DNA of 24,622 nt, taken from assembly GCA_002422065.1 (NCBI GenBank), contig DITO01000155.1, forward strand, positions 1 to 24,622, written 5' to 3'. Under the pieces are notes generated by a model. It ran no database searches. It saw nothing but the letters and a program-made list of their open reading frames with translations, and was not told the DNA's origin. Position 1 is the first letter of the stretch. Every line of letters begins with the position of its first letter. This DNA is from Erysipelotrichaceae bacterium UBA6182 (GTDB taxonomy: Bacteria; Bacillota_I; Bacilli_A; Erysipelotrichales; Erysipelotrichaceae). This document shows positions 1 through 7,048 of this stretch, in pieces. The position numbers were made by a program, and so were the translations under genes.

Positions 1-231
1 ATCATCATCCATGCATGGCAAATCATCATGGATAAGTGAATATGCATGAACACATTCAAGTGCTAAACCAAATAAGTTAGCATGAGTTTCACATACTCCT
101 AAATCATCACACAAGGTATGAACAAGTTGATAACGTATGAGTTTACTTGGAGCATTGAGTGTATATAACGCACTTTCTAAAACTTGAGAAGGATGTTCTT
201 CTTTAAATGTTAAATCAATGAGATGTTTCAT
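1..231 (-). CDS. ispA: Farnesyl/geranyl diphosphate synthase, N-terminal part (cut by window edge)
   Basis: Only the first 77 residues are in the window; the gene runs off the left edge. Reading the minus strand from the ATG at 229-231 gives MKHLIDLTFKEEHPSQVLES and onward without a stop, ending in HDDLPCMDDD. That segment is the first aspartate-rich motif (DDxxxxD) of short-chain trans-prenyltransferases, which binds Mg-diphosphate during head-to-tail condensation of isopentenyl diphosphate with an allylic diphosphate. The ATG lies 1 nt past the xseB stop and has a good AGGAG site 6 nt upstream, so it is the last visible gene of the nusB-xseA-xseB operon. Position after xseB is the usual Firmicutes place for ispA. 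The product length (C10, C15 or longer) cannot be decided from this fragment. Confidence 0.88.
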   Translation of the reverse strand, partial: MKHLIDLTFKEEHPSQVLESALYTLNAPSKLIRYQLVHTLCDDLGVCETHANLFGLALECVHAYSLIHDDLPCMDDD

Positions 232-232
232 G

Positions 233-415
233 TCATTCTCCTTTAATGTCAATCATGTCTTCAAACTGAGTAAGCTGAAGTTGAGCAAATTGTAATAATG
301 CCTGTCCTTCTTTATAAAGTGTTGCTGCTTCTGATAAGGTCACTTCATTTTTTTCAAGAAGTACAATAATTTCGTTAAGACGGGCTAAAGCAGATTCAAA
401 TGTTTGTTCAGTCAT
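233..415 (-). CDS. xseB: Exodeoxyribonuclease VII small subunit
   Basis: This encodes the small subunit of exonuclease VII, which with several copies per XseA degrades single-stranded DNA to oligonucleotides in the cytoplasm. The 60-residue product starting MTEQTFESALARLNEIIVLL has the XseB pattern: an FExALxRL opening, then amphipathic helices with LEKNEVTLSEAATLYKEGQ. I place the start at the ATG at 413-415 because an AAGGAG site lies 7 nt upstream and family members begin here. An in-frame ATG further upstream (463) would add 16 residues that have no ribosome site and lie inside xseA. The start overlaps the xseA stop by 8 nt, suggesting coupled translation and balanced subunit production. 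It is somewhat shorter than many XseB proteins (about 75-80). Confidence 0.93.
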   Translation of the reverse strand: MTEQTFESALARLNEIIVLLEKNEVTLSEAATLYKEGQALLQFAQLQLTQFEDMIDIKGE

Positions 416-1679
416 GATTATTCTCCTTAATTGTTTGGATAATGGCTTGAGCATCTCCATCATGAATCTTTAGTTCAATTCTTTGAGATGGTGATAAATC
501 TTTAATACTCGTAATTGGTTTCTCATTAGCATAGATAAATGCATAACCACGTTTTAATGGTTGCATGATATCTAACGAAAGTAATTGTTGCTGAAGAGTA
601 CTGATTTTATAATGATGCGTATCAATATATGATTGCATAGTGTGATTAAACTTTAAATGCAATCTAGTGAGCTGTTGATGATCTTGAGGTCGTTTAATGC
701 TTTGATTAAGTCGTATCTTGGCATGTTCTACAAGATAGCGACGTCTTTCCACAAGTTTTTGTGGACTAAGTCTTTGTAGTGTTGCGCTCTGATGGTTAAG
801 CCTTGTTGAAGCATTATTTAGTTTAGTTTCTATAATTTGATTAAGTCTTAGTGATAACTGATCAAAATGGGATAACACTTCTTGAACACGTGGTGTTGCC
901 AATGTCGCAGCCCCTGTTGGTGTTGGTCCTCTAACATCCACAACATAGTCTACAAGAGTTGTGTCACTTTCATGTCCCACCCCTGAAACTATCGGTGTTT
1001 TAAGGGTACTTATAAGTCTTACTAATGATTCATGATTAAAACTCCATAAATCTTCAATCGAACCACCTCCTCTAGCCAAGATTAAGAGGTCATGGTTATT
1101 TTGATCTGATTTCATTAATGCATCCATAATTTCCTTGACACTTCCCTCACCTTGCACAAGCGTGCCATAGGATTGAACGTGTGCAATAGGCCATCTAGTT
1201 TTGAGAGTCTTTAAAATATCTGCATGAGCAGCAGAACCTAGTGAAGTAATCACTCCAATGCTTCTTGGATATTTTGGTAAAGTCTTTTTACGTGAACTAT
1301 CAAATAAACCTTCTTTTTGAAGCTGTAATCGTAAAGCTTCAAGTTTTGCGAAGAGTGATCCAATTCCAAACAATTGCATATGAGACACATTTAATTGTAA
1401 AGTCCCACCAGGCTCGTAGAAGGTAATTTTAGCAACAAGTTCAACTTGATCTCCTTCTTTAAAATTATGTCCTAAATGGCGAACAGCAGAAGAAAACATC
1501 ACGCAAGTTAAACGTGATGTTGAATCTTTCAAGGTAAAATACCAATGCCCTGAAATAGCTTTAGTTAAATTAGAAAGTTCACCATGTACGCTGACACGCT
1601 CAAAAAACTTCGTTTCTTCTAACGTTGTTTTGATGACTCGATTAAGGTCTGTGACAGTGAATGATGTTTTTATACTCAT
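408..1679 (-). CDS. xseA: Exodeoxyribonuclease VII large subunit
   Basis: This is the 423-residue catalytic subunit of exonuclease VII. The N-terminal 100 residues form an OB-fold for single-stranded DNA. The central nuclease region has IGVITSLGSAAHADIL and the strongly conserved RGGGSIEDLWSFNHE and GVGHESDTTLVD segments. A long helical region follows that in known enzymes winds around XseB. The length fits the family. Its ATG overlaps the nusB stop (ATGA) and has no clear Shine-Dalgarno site, so it is probably translated by reinitiation after nusB. It shares an operon with xseB and ispA downstream. Function in DNA repair and recombination follows from the family. Confidence 0.96.
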   Translation of the reverse strand: MSIKTSFTVTDLNRVIKTTLEETKFFERVSVHGELSNLTKAISGHWYFTLKDSTSRLTCVMFSSAVRHLGHNFKEGDQVELVAKITFYEPGGTLQLNVSHMQLFGIGSLFAKLEALRLQLQKEGLFDSSRKKTLPKYPRSIGVITSLGSAAHADILKTLKTRWPIAHVQSYGTLVQGEGSVKEIMDALMKSDQNNHDLLILARGGGSIEDLWSFNHESLVRLISTLKTPIVSGVGHESDTTLVDYVVDVRGPTPTGAATLATPRVQEVLSHFDQLSLRLNQIIETKLNNASTRLNHQSATLQRLSPQKLVERRRYLVEHAKIRLNQSIKRPQDHQQLTRLHLKFNHTMQSYIDTHHYKISTLQQQLLSLDIMQPLKRGYAFIYANEKPITSIKDLSPSQRIELKIHDGDAQAIIQTIKENNHD

Positions 1680-2092
1680 AGTTTATCAAGGAGTCCATTG
1701 ATATATTTGTATTGGTCTTCCTCTGAGAATATCTTAGATATTTCAACCGCTTCATTAATAATAATAGCACGATCATCAAATTCTAGTGTAATTTCAGAGA
1801 TAGCCATAAACAAAATAGCGCGATCAATCATAGGTAAACGCTCGAATTTCCATCCATCTCTTAATAGAGAATTAATACGAGCAATAATTTGAGTTTCATA
1901 CTCAATTGCAATGGTTAATAGTGATTTAAAGTCATCATCAAAGACTACAAAAAACTCACTATGATTATAAGGAACAATGTCCTGTTCAAACGTTTCTATG
2001 ATGGTTTCCATGTCATCTTTTGTTGCAAAGTATTGAAAGAAACACATGATTGCACTGATTCGTTTTTGTCTTCTTTTTTGAATTCTTGTCAT
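1676..2092 (-). CDS. nusB: Transcription antitermination factor NusB
   Basis: NusB (138 residues) binds boxA RNA with S10 (NusE) and supports antitermination of rRNA operons. The sequence shows the expected all-helical protein: an N-terminal basic TRIQKRRQKRISAIMCFFQY, then WKFERLPMIDRAILFMAISEI, then IIINEAVEISKIFSEEDQYKYINGLLDKL (given here in pieces: RAILFMAISEI and FINEAVE-like IIINEAVEISK), which are the most conserved parts of the family. A strong GGAGG site lies 4 nt before the ATG. It is the first gene of the nusB-xseA-xseB-ispA unit, with its own promoter just after the asp23 terminator, and overlaps xseA by 4 nt. Confidence 0.95.
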   Translation of the reverse strand: MTRIQKRRQKRISAIMCFFQYFATKDDMETIIETFEQDIVPYNHSEFFVVFDDDFKSLLTIAIEYETQIIARINSLLRDGWKFERLPMIDRAILFMAISEITLEFDDRAIIINEAVEISKIFSEEDQYKYINGLLDKL

Positions 2093-2107
2093 AGAACCTC
2101 CGAAATT

Positions 2108-2116
2108 ATTGTATCA
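2108..2116 (-). promoter_or_regulatory. Extended -10 promoter for nusB operon
   Basis: On the minus strand the bases read TGATACAAT, an extended -10 element (TG-n-TACAAT). A TTGTGC-like -35 lies 16 nt upstream, overlapping the U-tract of the asp23 terminator. The predicted start is about 15 nt before the GGAGG-ATG of nusB. Its position directly after a terminator supports a separate nusB-xseA-xseB-ispA transcript. The -35 is weak, so this is a motif-based call. Confidence 0.5.
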
Positions 2117-2131
2117 TGAATCAAACAAAGC

Positions 2132-2156
2132 ACAAAGAAAAACCCCTGAGGGGTTT
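2132..2156 (-). terminator. Intrinsic terminator after asp23
   Basis: On the minus strand AAACCCC, a TCA loop and GGGGTTT form a perfect 7-bp hairpin followed by TTCTTT. It begins inside the asp23 stop codon and separates asp23 from the nusB operon. Confidence 0.85.
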
Positions 2157-2478
2157 AGAATACAAAGCCTGTTACTTTAATGTCGACTGATGTTGGTTTT
2201 ACTTCCGTCATCATGACAATATTGTTGAAAATGCGTTCTTGAAGTGAAGATAATATTTTATTTACATTCTTACCATGCTTAACTTGAACATCACATGTTA
2301 TGCTCAATTGATTGTTATTGATCTTAACCACAACCGGTCTTGCTAACAACTGTTGAGGAACAACGACTGATTTTTCCTCTTCAATTGAATGAAGTGTTAT
2401 GAGTTCAAAAGCAGTTTTGGTAAGTGTAATTTCACCTAATTGTTCTTTACTTTGGATTTTAATAAATTCAGTTGACAT
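2155..2478 (-). CDS. Asp23/Gls24 family envelope stress protein (YqhY-like)
   Basis: A 107-residue member of the Asp23/Gls24 (DUF322) family. Typical parts are an N-terminal LGEITLTKTAFELIT strand-helix, a middle part rich in V and I, and a C-terminal VTSVDIKVTGFVF-like end (here PTSVDIKVTGFVF). Its place next to nusB matches YqhY of Bacillus, whose loss is linked to disturbed acetyl-CoA carboxylase activity in that genus; whether that link applies here is open, since no acc gene is in view. The ATG has a GAGGTGA site. It has its own promoter and terminator and so forms a single-gene transcript. No membrane segment is seen; it is probably cytoplasmic or attached to the membrane through partners. 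Confidence 0.88.
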   Translation of the reverse strand: MSTEFIKIQSKEQLGEITLTKTAFELITLHSIEEEKSVVVPQQLLARPVVVKINNNQLSITCDVQVKHGKNVNKILSSLQERIFNNIVMMTEVKPTSVDIKVTGFVF

Positions 2479-2494
2479 AAGTTCACCTCGTTGA

Positions 2495-2507
2495 TGATAT
2501 TATATCA
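2495..2507 (-). promoter_or_regulatory. Extended -10 promoter of asp23 within a palindrome
   Basis: The minus strand reads TGATATAAT (extended -10), 20 nt before the asp23 ATG. The -10 sits inside the 13-nt perfect palindrome TGATATTATATCA. There is no good -35, which extended -10 promoters can tolerate. The palindrome may be chance in AT-rich DNA or a repressor site. Confidence 0.5.
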
Positions 2508-2523
2508 TAAAGAAACGATATTT

Positions 2524-3288
2524 TTATTCAGTAAACCATTTTTTAATTAATGCATCCATCGTACCATCAGCAATTAATGCTTCAATAGCTTCATTAACTT
2601 TTTCTGTCCATTCAGAACCTCTTGGTAATGCAACAGAAACACCTGCTACTTCTTCAATGTATTTAGTTACTTCTGGATGTGATAATTCGAATGTAGTAAG
2701 ATCTGGGAATTCTAGCACATACTCACGTGCTGTAGGACCTTCAATGATAACGAAATCTAAACGACCAGTAATAACTTCTTGAACAAGTTGTGATACGTTT
2801 TGCTTAGGATCAGTCACTAAACCAAATTCTGCTTCAATCTTATTCAATAAGCTTTCTTGAATTGTTCCAATTTGTGTTCCTACTTTTTTACCCACTAAAT
2901 CATTAGAATCTACAACACCACCACTAGCTAATGTAAGAATAAAGAATGGACTTTCTTCAGCACCAATATAATATGGGACTGAGAAATCAACATCACGTTC
3001 AGGATCTGGTGACATTGCAGCAATCGCCATTGTCCCACGACTTGAGTTTAATGAACCAATAATGCCATCAAAATCCATATCTTCCCATTTCACTTCAACA
3101 CCAAGTTGTGCTCCTAAAGCATTACCAAAATCAATATCAAATCCAATAAGGTTTCCATCTTCATCTACCATTTCATAGGGAGGATATCCTGAAGAAGTTA
3201 AGATAGTAATTGTTTCTGTATTATTTTGTTGGACACATCCTGAGAGGATGAAGACGAGTGTTAATACTGCTAATAGTGTTTTTTTCAT
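2524..3288 (-). CDS. Amino acid ABC transporter substrate-binding lipoprotein (probably arginine)
   Basis: This is the 254-residue solute-binding protein of a polar amino acid uptake system, anchored outside the membrane. Residues 1-17 are a lipoprotein signal with lipobox LSGC; Cys18 is the lipidated residue. The mature part is a family-3 binding protein: YPPYEMVDEDGNLIGFDID, then AAMSPDPERDVDFSVPYY with the Arg that usually holds the ligand carboxylate, and a C-terminal ALIKKWF. The start has a GGAG site. It is the last gene of a permease-ATPase-binding protein operon, overlapping the ATPase by 4 nt. Specificity for arginine is inferred from the CGU specifier of the T-box leader upstream, not from the protein itself. 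Confidence 0.9.
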   Translation of the reverse strand: MKKTLLAVLTLVFILSGCVQQNNTETITILTSSGYPPYEMVDEDGNLIGFDIDFGNALGAQLGVEVKWEDMDFDGIIGSLNSSRGTMAIAAMSPDPERDVDFSVPYYIGAEESPFFILTLASGGVVDSNDLVGKKVGTQIGTIQESLLNKIEAEFGLVTDPKQNVSQLVQEVITGRLDFVIIEGPTAREYVLEFPDLTTFELSHPEVTKYIEEVAGVSVALPRGSEWTEKVNEAIEALIADGTMDALIKKWFTE

Positions 3289-4025
3289 TGTGTTTCTCCT
3301 TTAAATTGAGTATGACTTAAGAACTGTTGAGCTCTAAGTGTTTGTGGTTGTGTAAAGAAATCATCACTTGGAGTTACTTCAAGTATTTTTCCTTGATCCA
3401 TATACACAATCATGTCTGCTACTTCTTTTGCAAATGTCATTTCGTGAGTCACGAGAATACATTTTAAACCATCTTTTACAAGAGCCTTGATTACCTTTAA
3501 AACTTCAATGGTCATTTCAGGATCGAGTGCACTTGTTGGTTCATCAAATAAAACAAGTTGAGGACTCATAGCAAGTGTTCGTGCAATACTAACTCTTTGC
3601 TTCTCCCCTCCTGATAATTGATGGGGGTAATTGTTGTAACGGTGTGAAAGTCCAACTTTATCTAAAGCTTGTGATGCAATCTTAAATGCTTCTTCTTTTG
3701 TATGTTGTTTGACTTTGATTAGCGCAAACATAACATTTTCAATGGCTGTTTTATGTTCAAATAGATTGAAACTTTGAAACACCATACCCATATTACTTCT
3801 TGCCTTCGCAAGATTATCCTTACTAGCAAAGATATCGACATCATCAATTTTGATAACTCCACTCGTTGGTGTTTCTAATCCATTAAGACAGCGAAGCAGT
3901 GTTGATTTTCCACTTCCACTTGATCCAATGATTGCATAAGTGATATGGGGATCAAAAGTTATGGACACTTCATTTAATACATGAGAATCTTGAAAATGTT
4001 TATTAAGTCGATTAACGTAAATCAT
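3285..4025 (-). CDS. Amino acid ABC transporter ATP-binding protein
   Basis: The 246-residue ATPase powers the transporter whose permease and binding protein flank it. Walker A is GSSGSGKST (34-42), the Q-loop is at MVFQSFNLF (81-89), the ABC signature LSGGEKQR is at 137-144, and Walker B LVLFDEP is at 157-163 followed by TSALDP; the H-loop is in VTHEM. All catalytic residues are present. It belongs to the GlnQ/HisP/ArtP class of polar amino acid importers. It overlaps the permease upstream by 14 nt and the binding protein downstream by 4 nt, so all three are made from one transcript controlled by the T-box. Confidence 0.95.
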   Translation of the reverse strand: MIYVNRLNKHFQDSHVLNEVSITFDPHITYAIIGSSGSGKSTLLRCLNGLETPTSGVIKIDDVDIFASKDNLAKARSNMGMVFQSFNLFEHKTAIENVMFALIKVKQHTKEEAFKIASQALDKVGLSHRYNNYPHQLSGGEKQRVSIARTLAMSPQLVLFDEPTSALDPEMTIEVLKVIKALVKDGLKCILVTHEMTFAKEVADMIVYMDQGKILEVTPSDDFFTQPQTLRAQQFLSHTQFKGETQ

Positions 4026-4674
4026 ATCGTAACTTCCTTTCTACAATTTTGCCCAAGATTGAAAGTGTTTTGGTAATTGTGTAATAGATCAAACCAACAA
4101 TAATTAAACTTTCAAATGCTCTAAATGTTGTTCCTGCCACGATAGTATGACGTCTCATAATCTCATTCACAGAGATTACCGCAGCGACTGAGGTTTCCTT
4201 TATCAATGTAATAAATTCATTGATAATGGCAGGTAAGACGTTTTTTGCACCAATAGGAATAATGATTCCAACAACTATATCCCATGTTGAGATATTGAGT
4301 GCTTTAGCTGCTTCTATTTGTCCTTTATCAATCGATTGGATTCCAGCTCTGAATATTTCAGAAAGATATGCAGCTGAGTTGATTGAAAAGATTACGAAGG
4401 CACTGTGATAAGCTGTTGGTAGAAAACCTGGAATGACTTGAGGTAAGCCATAATGGTAGAAGAATAATTGGAAGTACAGTGGAGTTCCTCGAAAGAAATC
4501 AACAAATAAGAAGAGTAGTTTTCCTAATGGACCTTTCTTGCTTGTGATTAAAGCAATTGTAAATCCTAAAACAGATCCAATGAGTGCGGCTACAAGCGCA
4601 ATCATTAATGTTACTTGGACTCCTTCTAATAAATAAGGAATACGAGGAATAATTCGGGTAAAATCGATGTTCAT
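4012..4674 (-). CDS. Amino acid ABC transporter permease
   Basis: A 220-residue membrane protein of the HisM/GlnP type. About five hydrophobic segments are visible, the first at roughly 20-42 (VTLMIALVAALIGSVLGFTI). The cytoplasmic EAA loop reads QIEAAKALNISTWDIVVGII, which docks with the ATPase. The FFRGTPLYFQLFF segment is typical of the family. It is the first gene after the T-box leader, with an AGGAGG site 7 nt before the ATG that follows directly on the leader terminator. The single permease probably works as a homodimer. Confidence 0.94.
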   Translation of the reverse strand: MNIDFTRIIPRIPYLLEGVQVTLMIALVAALIGSVLGFTIALITSKKGPLGKLLFLFVDFFRGTPLYFQLFFYHYGLPQVIPGFLPTAYHSAFVIFSINSAAYLSEIFRAGIQSIDKGQIEAAKALNISTWDIVVGIIIPIGAKNVLPAIINEFITLIKETSVAAVISVNEIMRRHTIVAGTTFRAFESLIIVGLIYYTITKTLSILGKIVERKLRYDLR

Positions 4675-4693
4675 AGTTGCCTCCTTGAAAAAT

Positions 4694-4724
4694 AAAAAAA
4701 GTCGTCCTAACGAAAGGACGACTT
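4694..4724 (-). terminator. T-box regulatory terminator
   Basis: On the minus strand AAGTCGTCCT pairs with AGGACGACTT around a TTCGTT loop, followed by seven T. The 5' arm ends in GTCCTT, which can instead pair with AAGG of the T-box motif to make the antiterminator, so this is the decision hairpin of the leader. Confidence 0.93.
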
Positions 4725-4920
4725 GTATCGTGGTACCACCTTAATTTTGACCAATTAAAACATTGATCAACACTTCTTCATAACGCTGAAGGTTGCGAGA
4801 GAAGATTATCCCTTCTCTTACTCCAAAGTACGTTCATGAGTGATTTCATCTTGTCTTTCACCAATTCACAAGTCGCTAATATGATTCATTCTCATTACTA
4901 CTCTTCTTCTAAGTAATGTA
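4694..4920 (-). promoter_or_regulatory. T-box leader, arginine (CGU) specifier
   Basis: Read on the minus strand this is a complete transcriptional T-box. The 5' side of Stem I has AAGAAGAGTAGTAATGAG, followed by ATTAGCGACT and GGTGAAAG of the apical part. The 3' side of Stem I reads GAA-CGT-ACTTTGGAG (about 4826-4812), so by alignment with the glyQ-type arrangement GAA-GGC-ACUU the specifier codon is CGU, arginine. The T-box motif AAGGTGGTACCACG lies at about 4742-4729, and its variable base U would pair with discriminator A (or G). The terminator follows. Uncharged arginine tRNA should stabilise the antiterminator and switch on the ABC transporter downstream. An out-of-register reading would give GUA (Val), but then the base after the codon would be C and not the usual purine. 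Confidence 0.92.
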
Positions 4921-4923
4921 GTT

Positions 4924-4951
4924 ATTATACCTAAGTAAGAAAAAGATGCAA
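4924..4951 (-). promoter_or_regulatory. Promoter of the T-box/amino acid transporter operon
   Basis: The minus strand has TTGCAT at 4951-4946, a 16-nt spacer and a consensus TATAAT at 4929-4924. Transcription would start near 4917, at the base of the T-box leader. It lies just beyond the ribF stop; no terminator is seen between ribF and this promoter, so readthrough from truB-ribF would also pass through the T-box. Confidence 0.8.
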
Positions 4952-4973
4952 GAGATTTATGAATAATTTGTCA

Positions 4974-5915
4974 TTATTTTTGTTTGAAACCACTTACATT
5001 AGTAAAATAGTCTATTGTTTCTTGGTTATCTTTATCTAACTGAGCAATAAGTTCTTGGATTGAATCAAATTTCTTCTCGTCTCGAATACGTTTTAAGAAA
5101 TGAATAGTAATTGTTTTACCATAAATTGTTTCATTAAAATCAAGAATATAGGCTTCAATTGAAACATTGTATTTTGCATTAAATGTTGGATTGTGACCAA
5201 TATTAACCATGGACTGGTATACATTAGAATCAATCGACACATTGGCGATATAGACTCCCTTAGCTGGAATGACGACATCTTCAAAGACATCAATGTTAGC
5301 GGTAGGATAACCAATCGTTCTTCCTCTTTGATTACCTTTGATAACTTGCCCTCTCACTTGATGAGGACGAGATAAATATTGATGAGCAACTTCTACTTCT
5401 CCATTTGAAATCAGACTCTTTATTAATGTACTCGATATTTTATTATGTTGATCACTGATTTGCTCGATTACACTCACTTCAAAGCAAGATTGTGATTGTG
5501 TAAGTAAATGAACATCCCCTTTACCTTGATAGCCGAATCTGAAATCAAAACCAACAATAAGATGTTTTAATGGTAAATGACATAGAGTTTCTTCAATAAA
5601 AGCAGTTCCACTTTGCTTAGAAAATTCAGTTGTGAAGTTTACAATGATTAAGTAATCTAAGCCATAAGTATCAAGAATGCTTTGTTTGAGTGCATTTGGA
5701 GTTAGATACATGACTTGTTTATGTTGTAAAACAGACGAAGGATGAGGAAAAAATGTAATCATTGCAGATTTTAATCCTTTATCCTTGGCAATCGATATCG
5801 TTTTATCTAATAATGCTTGATGTCCAAGATGAACTCCATCAAAGAAACCAATGCATGCTACAAATGCATCGATATCATGGGGAAGTAAATTTTCATTAAT
5901 CACTAATGTCTTCAT
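4974..5915 (-). CDS. ribF: Bifunctional riboflavin kinase / FAD synthetase
   Basis: The 313-residue enzyme phosphorylates riboflavin to FMN and adenylates FMN to FAD. The N-terminal FAD synthetase domain has the nucleotidyl-transferase motif GFFDGVHLGHQALL (23-36) and VGFDFRFGYQGKGD (121-134), plus ISSTLIKSLI (161-170; many homologues have ISSTRIR). The C-terminal riboflavin kinase domain has GRTIGYPTANI (198-208), where the PTAN signature binds Mg-nucleotide, and later YNVSIEAYILDF. The start overlaps truB by 20 nt; a GAGGAC site lies upstream. The truB-ribF pair is standard in Firmicutes. FMN riboswitch control is not seen. Confidence 0.95.
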   Translation of the reverse strand: MKTLVINENLLPHDIDAFVACIGFFDGVHLGHQALLDKTISIAKDKGLKSAMITFFPHPSSVLQHKQVMYLTPNALKQSILDTYGLDYLIIVNFTTEFSKQSGTAFIEETLCHLPLKHLIVGFDFRFGYQGKGDVHLLTQSQSCFEVSVIEQISDQHNKISSTLIKSLISNGEVEVAHQYLSRPHQVRGQVIKGNQRGRTIGYPTANIDVFEDVVIPAKGVYIANVSIDSNVYQSMVNIGHNPTFNAKYNVSIEAYILDFNETIYGKTITIHFLKRIRDEKKFDSIQELIAQLDKDNQETIDYFTNVSGFKQK

Positions 5916-6753
5916 ACCAAAGTCCTCGTTTCACTTTATAACCTACATCAGTTTTCTCTAACATTGCAAATGGTAAATCATCTTTAATGACACATAGTAA
6001 TGGTTCATTACTTTCAAACGAGATTATTTTACCATGTAAAATAGGTGTTATGTCATCTAATTCTATGCATGGATAGGTAGAAAAGAGCATTTTAGCATCT
6101 AAAAACTGACAATCCTCTATACTTTGAGGTAAATCTTGACATTGATCGAGTGTTATTGGTCCATTTTGAATTCGAATAATATCCTTTGTCATACCAATAT
6201 TCGATGATCGTTGAGCTAATTCAACATTAAGTGTTCGAATATAACTTCCCGTATTCACATGCATTTGGGTTGTTACTGATGTTTCATCGCATGAAATTAA
6301 TTGTGTGTCATAAACTCGCATCTCTTTAATGGGTAGTAGACTTAAATCAAAGTCTTTCTGAGCATAAAGTCGTTTACCATCAACTTTAATAGCTGATACT
6401 TGTGGCACGGCAAGATGATGTATTCCAACCATAGACTGAACCAATTCTTTCCATGTTTCGCTTGATTGAGGGTTTACTTCTTTAGTTTCTAGAACTTCCC
6501 CACTAGTATCCAATGAATGCGTGTGGGTTCCTAATATTAGTGTTGATTCATATACCTTAGATTGCCCCATGAGAAAAGGAACATACTTCGTAGGTCCTCC
6601 AACACAAACGAGTAATACACCTGTCGCATCGGGATCTAAAGTACCTGTATGCCCTACTTTTGATTTTGTAATTCGTTTTATATGATGACACACATCGAAA
6701 CTTGTCATGTGTTTAGGTTTATTGATGGCTAATACGCCGTGTAACGATTTCAT
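5896..6753 (-). CDS. truB: tRNA pseudouridine-55 synthase
   Basis: TruB converts U55 of tRNA to pseudouridine in the T-loop. The 285-residue protein begins MKSLHGVLAINKPKHMTSFD as the family does. The catalytic aspartate is Asp40 in GHTGTLDPDATGVL, followed by GGPTKYVPFL. The YESTLILGTHTHSLDTSGEV segment and SYIRTLNVEL are also conserved. The start at 6753 is supported by this N-terminus, yet no Shine-Dalgarno site precedes it; the -10 box lies just 6 nt upstream, so the transcript is probably leaderless. It overlaps ribF and is split from rbfA, its usual neighbour, by the plus-strand block. Confidence 0.95.
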   Translation of the reverse strand: MKSLHGVLAINKPKHMTSFDVCHHIKRITKSKVGHTGTLDPDATGVLLVCVGGPTKYVPFLMGQSKVYESTLILGTHTHSLDTSGEVLETKEVNPQSSETWKELVQSMVGIHHLAVPQVSAIKVDGKRLYAQKDFDLSLLPIKEMRVYDTQLISCDETSVTTQMHVNTGSYIRTLNVELAQRSSNIGMTKDIIRIQNGPITLDQCQDLPQSIEDCQFLDAKMLFSTYPCIELDDITPILHGKIISFESNEPLLCVIKDDLPFAMLEKTDVGYKVKRGLWYEDISD

Positions 6754-6759
6754 GGTGTT

Positions 6760-6768
6760 ATTATATCA
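6760..6768 (-). promoter_or_regulatory. Extended -10 promoter giving a leaderless truB mRNA
   Basis: The minus strand reads TGATATAAT (perfect extended -10) followed by AACACC and then the truB ATG. With the usual 6-7 nt from -10 to start, transcription begins at or next to the A of the ATG. The -35 region is poor, as expected for an extended -10 promoter. It is divergent from the lysine riboswitch promoter about 30 bp away. Confidence 0.72.
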
Positions 6769-6796
6769 AATCTAATACATTGATACCATCTATCCC

Positions 6797-6825
6797 TTGA
6801 CATGTCATTAATTCTCTTTTATACT
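6797..6825 (+). promoter_or_regulatory. Promoter of the lysine transporter operon
   Basis: A consensus TTGACA at 6797-6802 is separated by 17 nt from TATACT at 6820-6825. The start would be near 6832, just ahead of the lysine riboswitch. Confidence 0.85.
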
Positions 6826-6841
6826 TTACTCACATTTAAAT

Positions 6842-7000
6842 CTTAGAGGTAGCGATGCAAATGAGTAGTAAGTTGAGTCGGCAGACTATGACACTTACGA
6901 AAGGTAACCATCGCCGAATGATTGATATTGGCAAATATTGATCATGGGGTTGTATGAAAGACATACATCACTCCTTCGAAAGAAGAGGCGCTATCACAAC
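6842..7000 (+). promoter_or_regulatory. Lysine riboswitch (L box)
   Basis: The leader has the conserved blocks of the lysine aptamer in order: AGAGGTAGCGATGCAAATGAG with AGTA, ACGAAAGGTAACCATCGCCG, CATGGGGTTGTATG pairing with CATACATCACTCC (P5 arm), and the closing AGAGGCGCTATC whose CGCTATC pairs with GGTAGCG at 6848-6854 to form P1. It is followed at once by a terminator. When lysine binds, P1 forms and the terminator should end transcription; without lysine the transporter genes downstream are expressed. This is a strong family recognition; exact helix ends are by eye. Confidence 0.95.
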
Positions 7001-7008
7001 TTTCGTTG

Positions 7009-7033
7009 ATCGTGGCTCTTTCACGATTTTTTT
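7009..7033 (+). terminator. Lysine riboswitch expression-platform terminator
   Basis: ATCGTG and CACGAT form a 6-bp stem around a GCTCTTT loop, followed by seven T. It lies between the aptamer and the GAGGAGG site of the binding-protein gene and is the off-state hairpin. Confidence 0.88.
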
Positions 7034-7048
7034 GTTTGAGGAGGAATT

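Noticed and set aside
416..463. Longer XseB starting at 463
   Set aside because: No ribosome site there and it adds residues not seen in the family; the ATG at 415 has AAGGAG at 7 nt.
4812..4826. Valine (GUA) reading of the T-box specifier
   Set aside because: It is shifted by one base, and the base after the codon would be C in place of the usual purine; GAA-CGT-ACTT fits known spacing.
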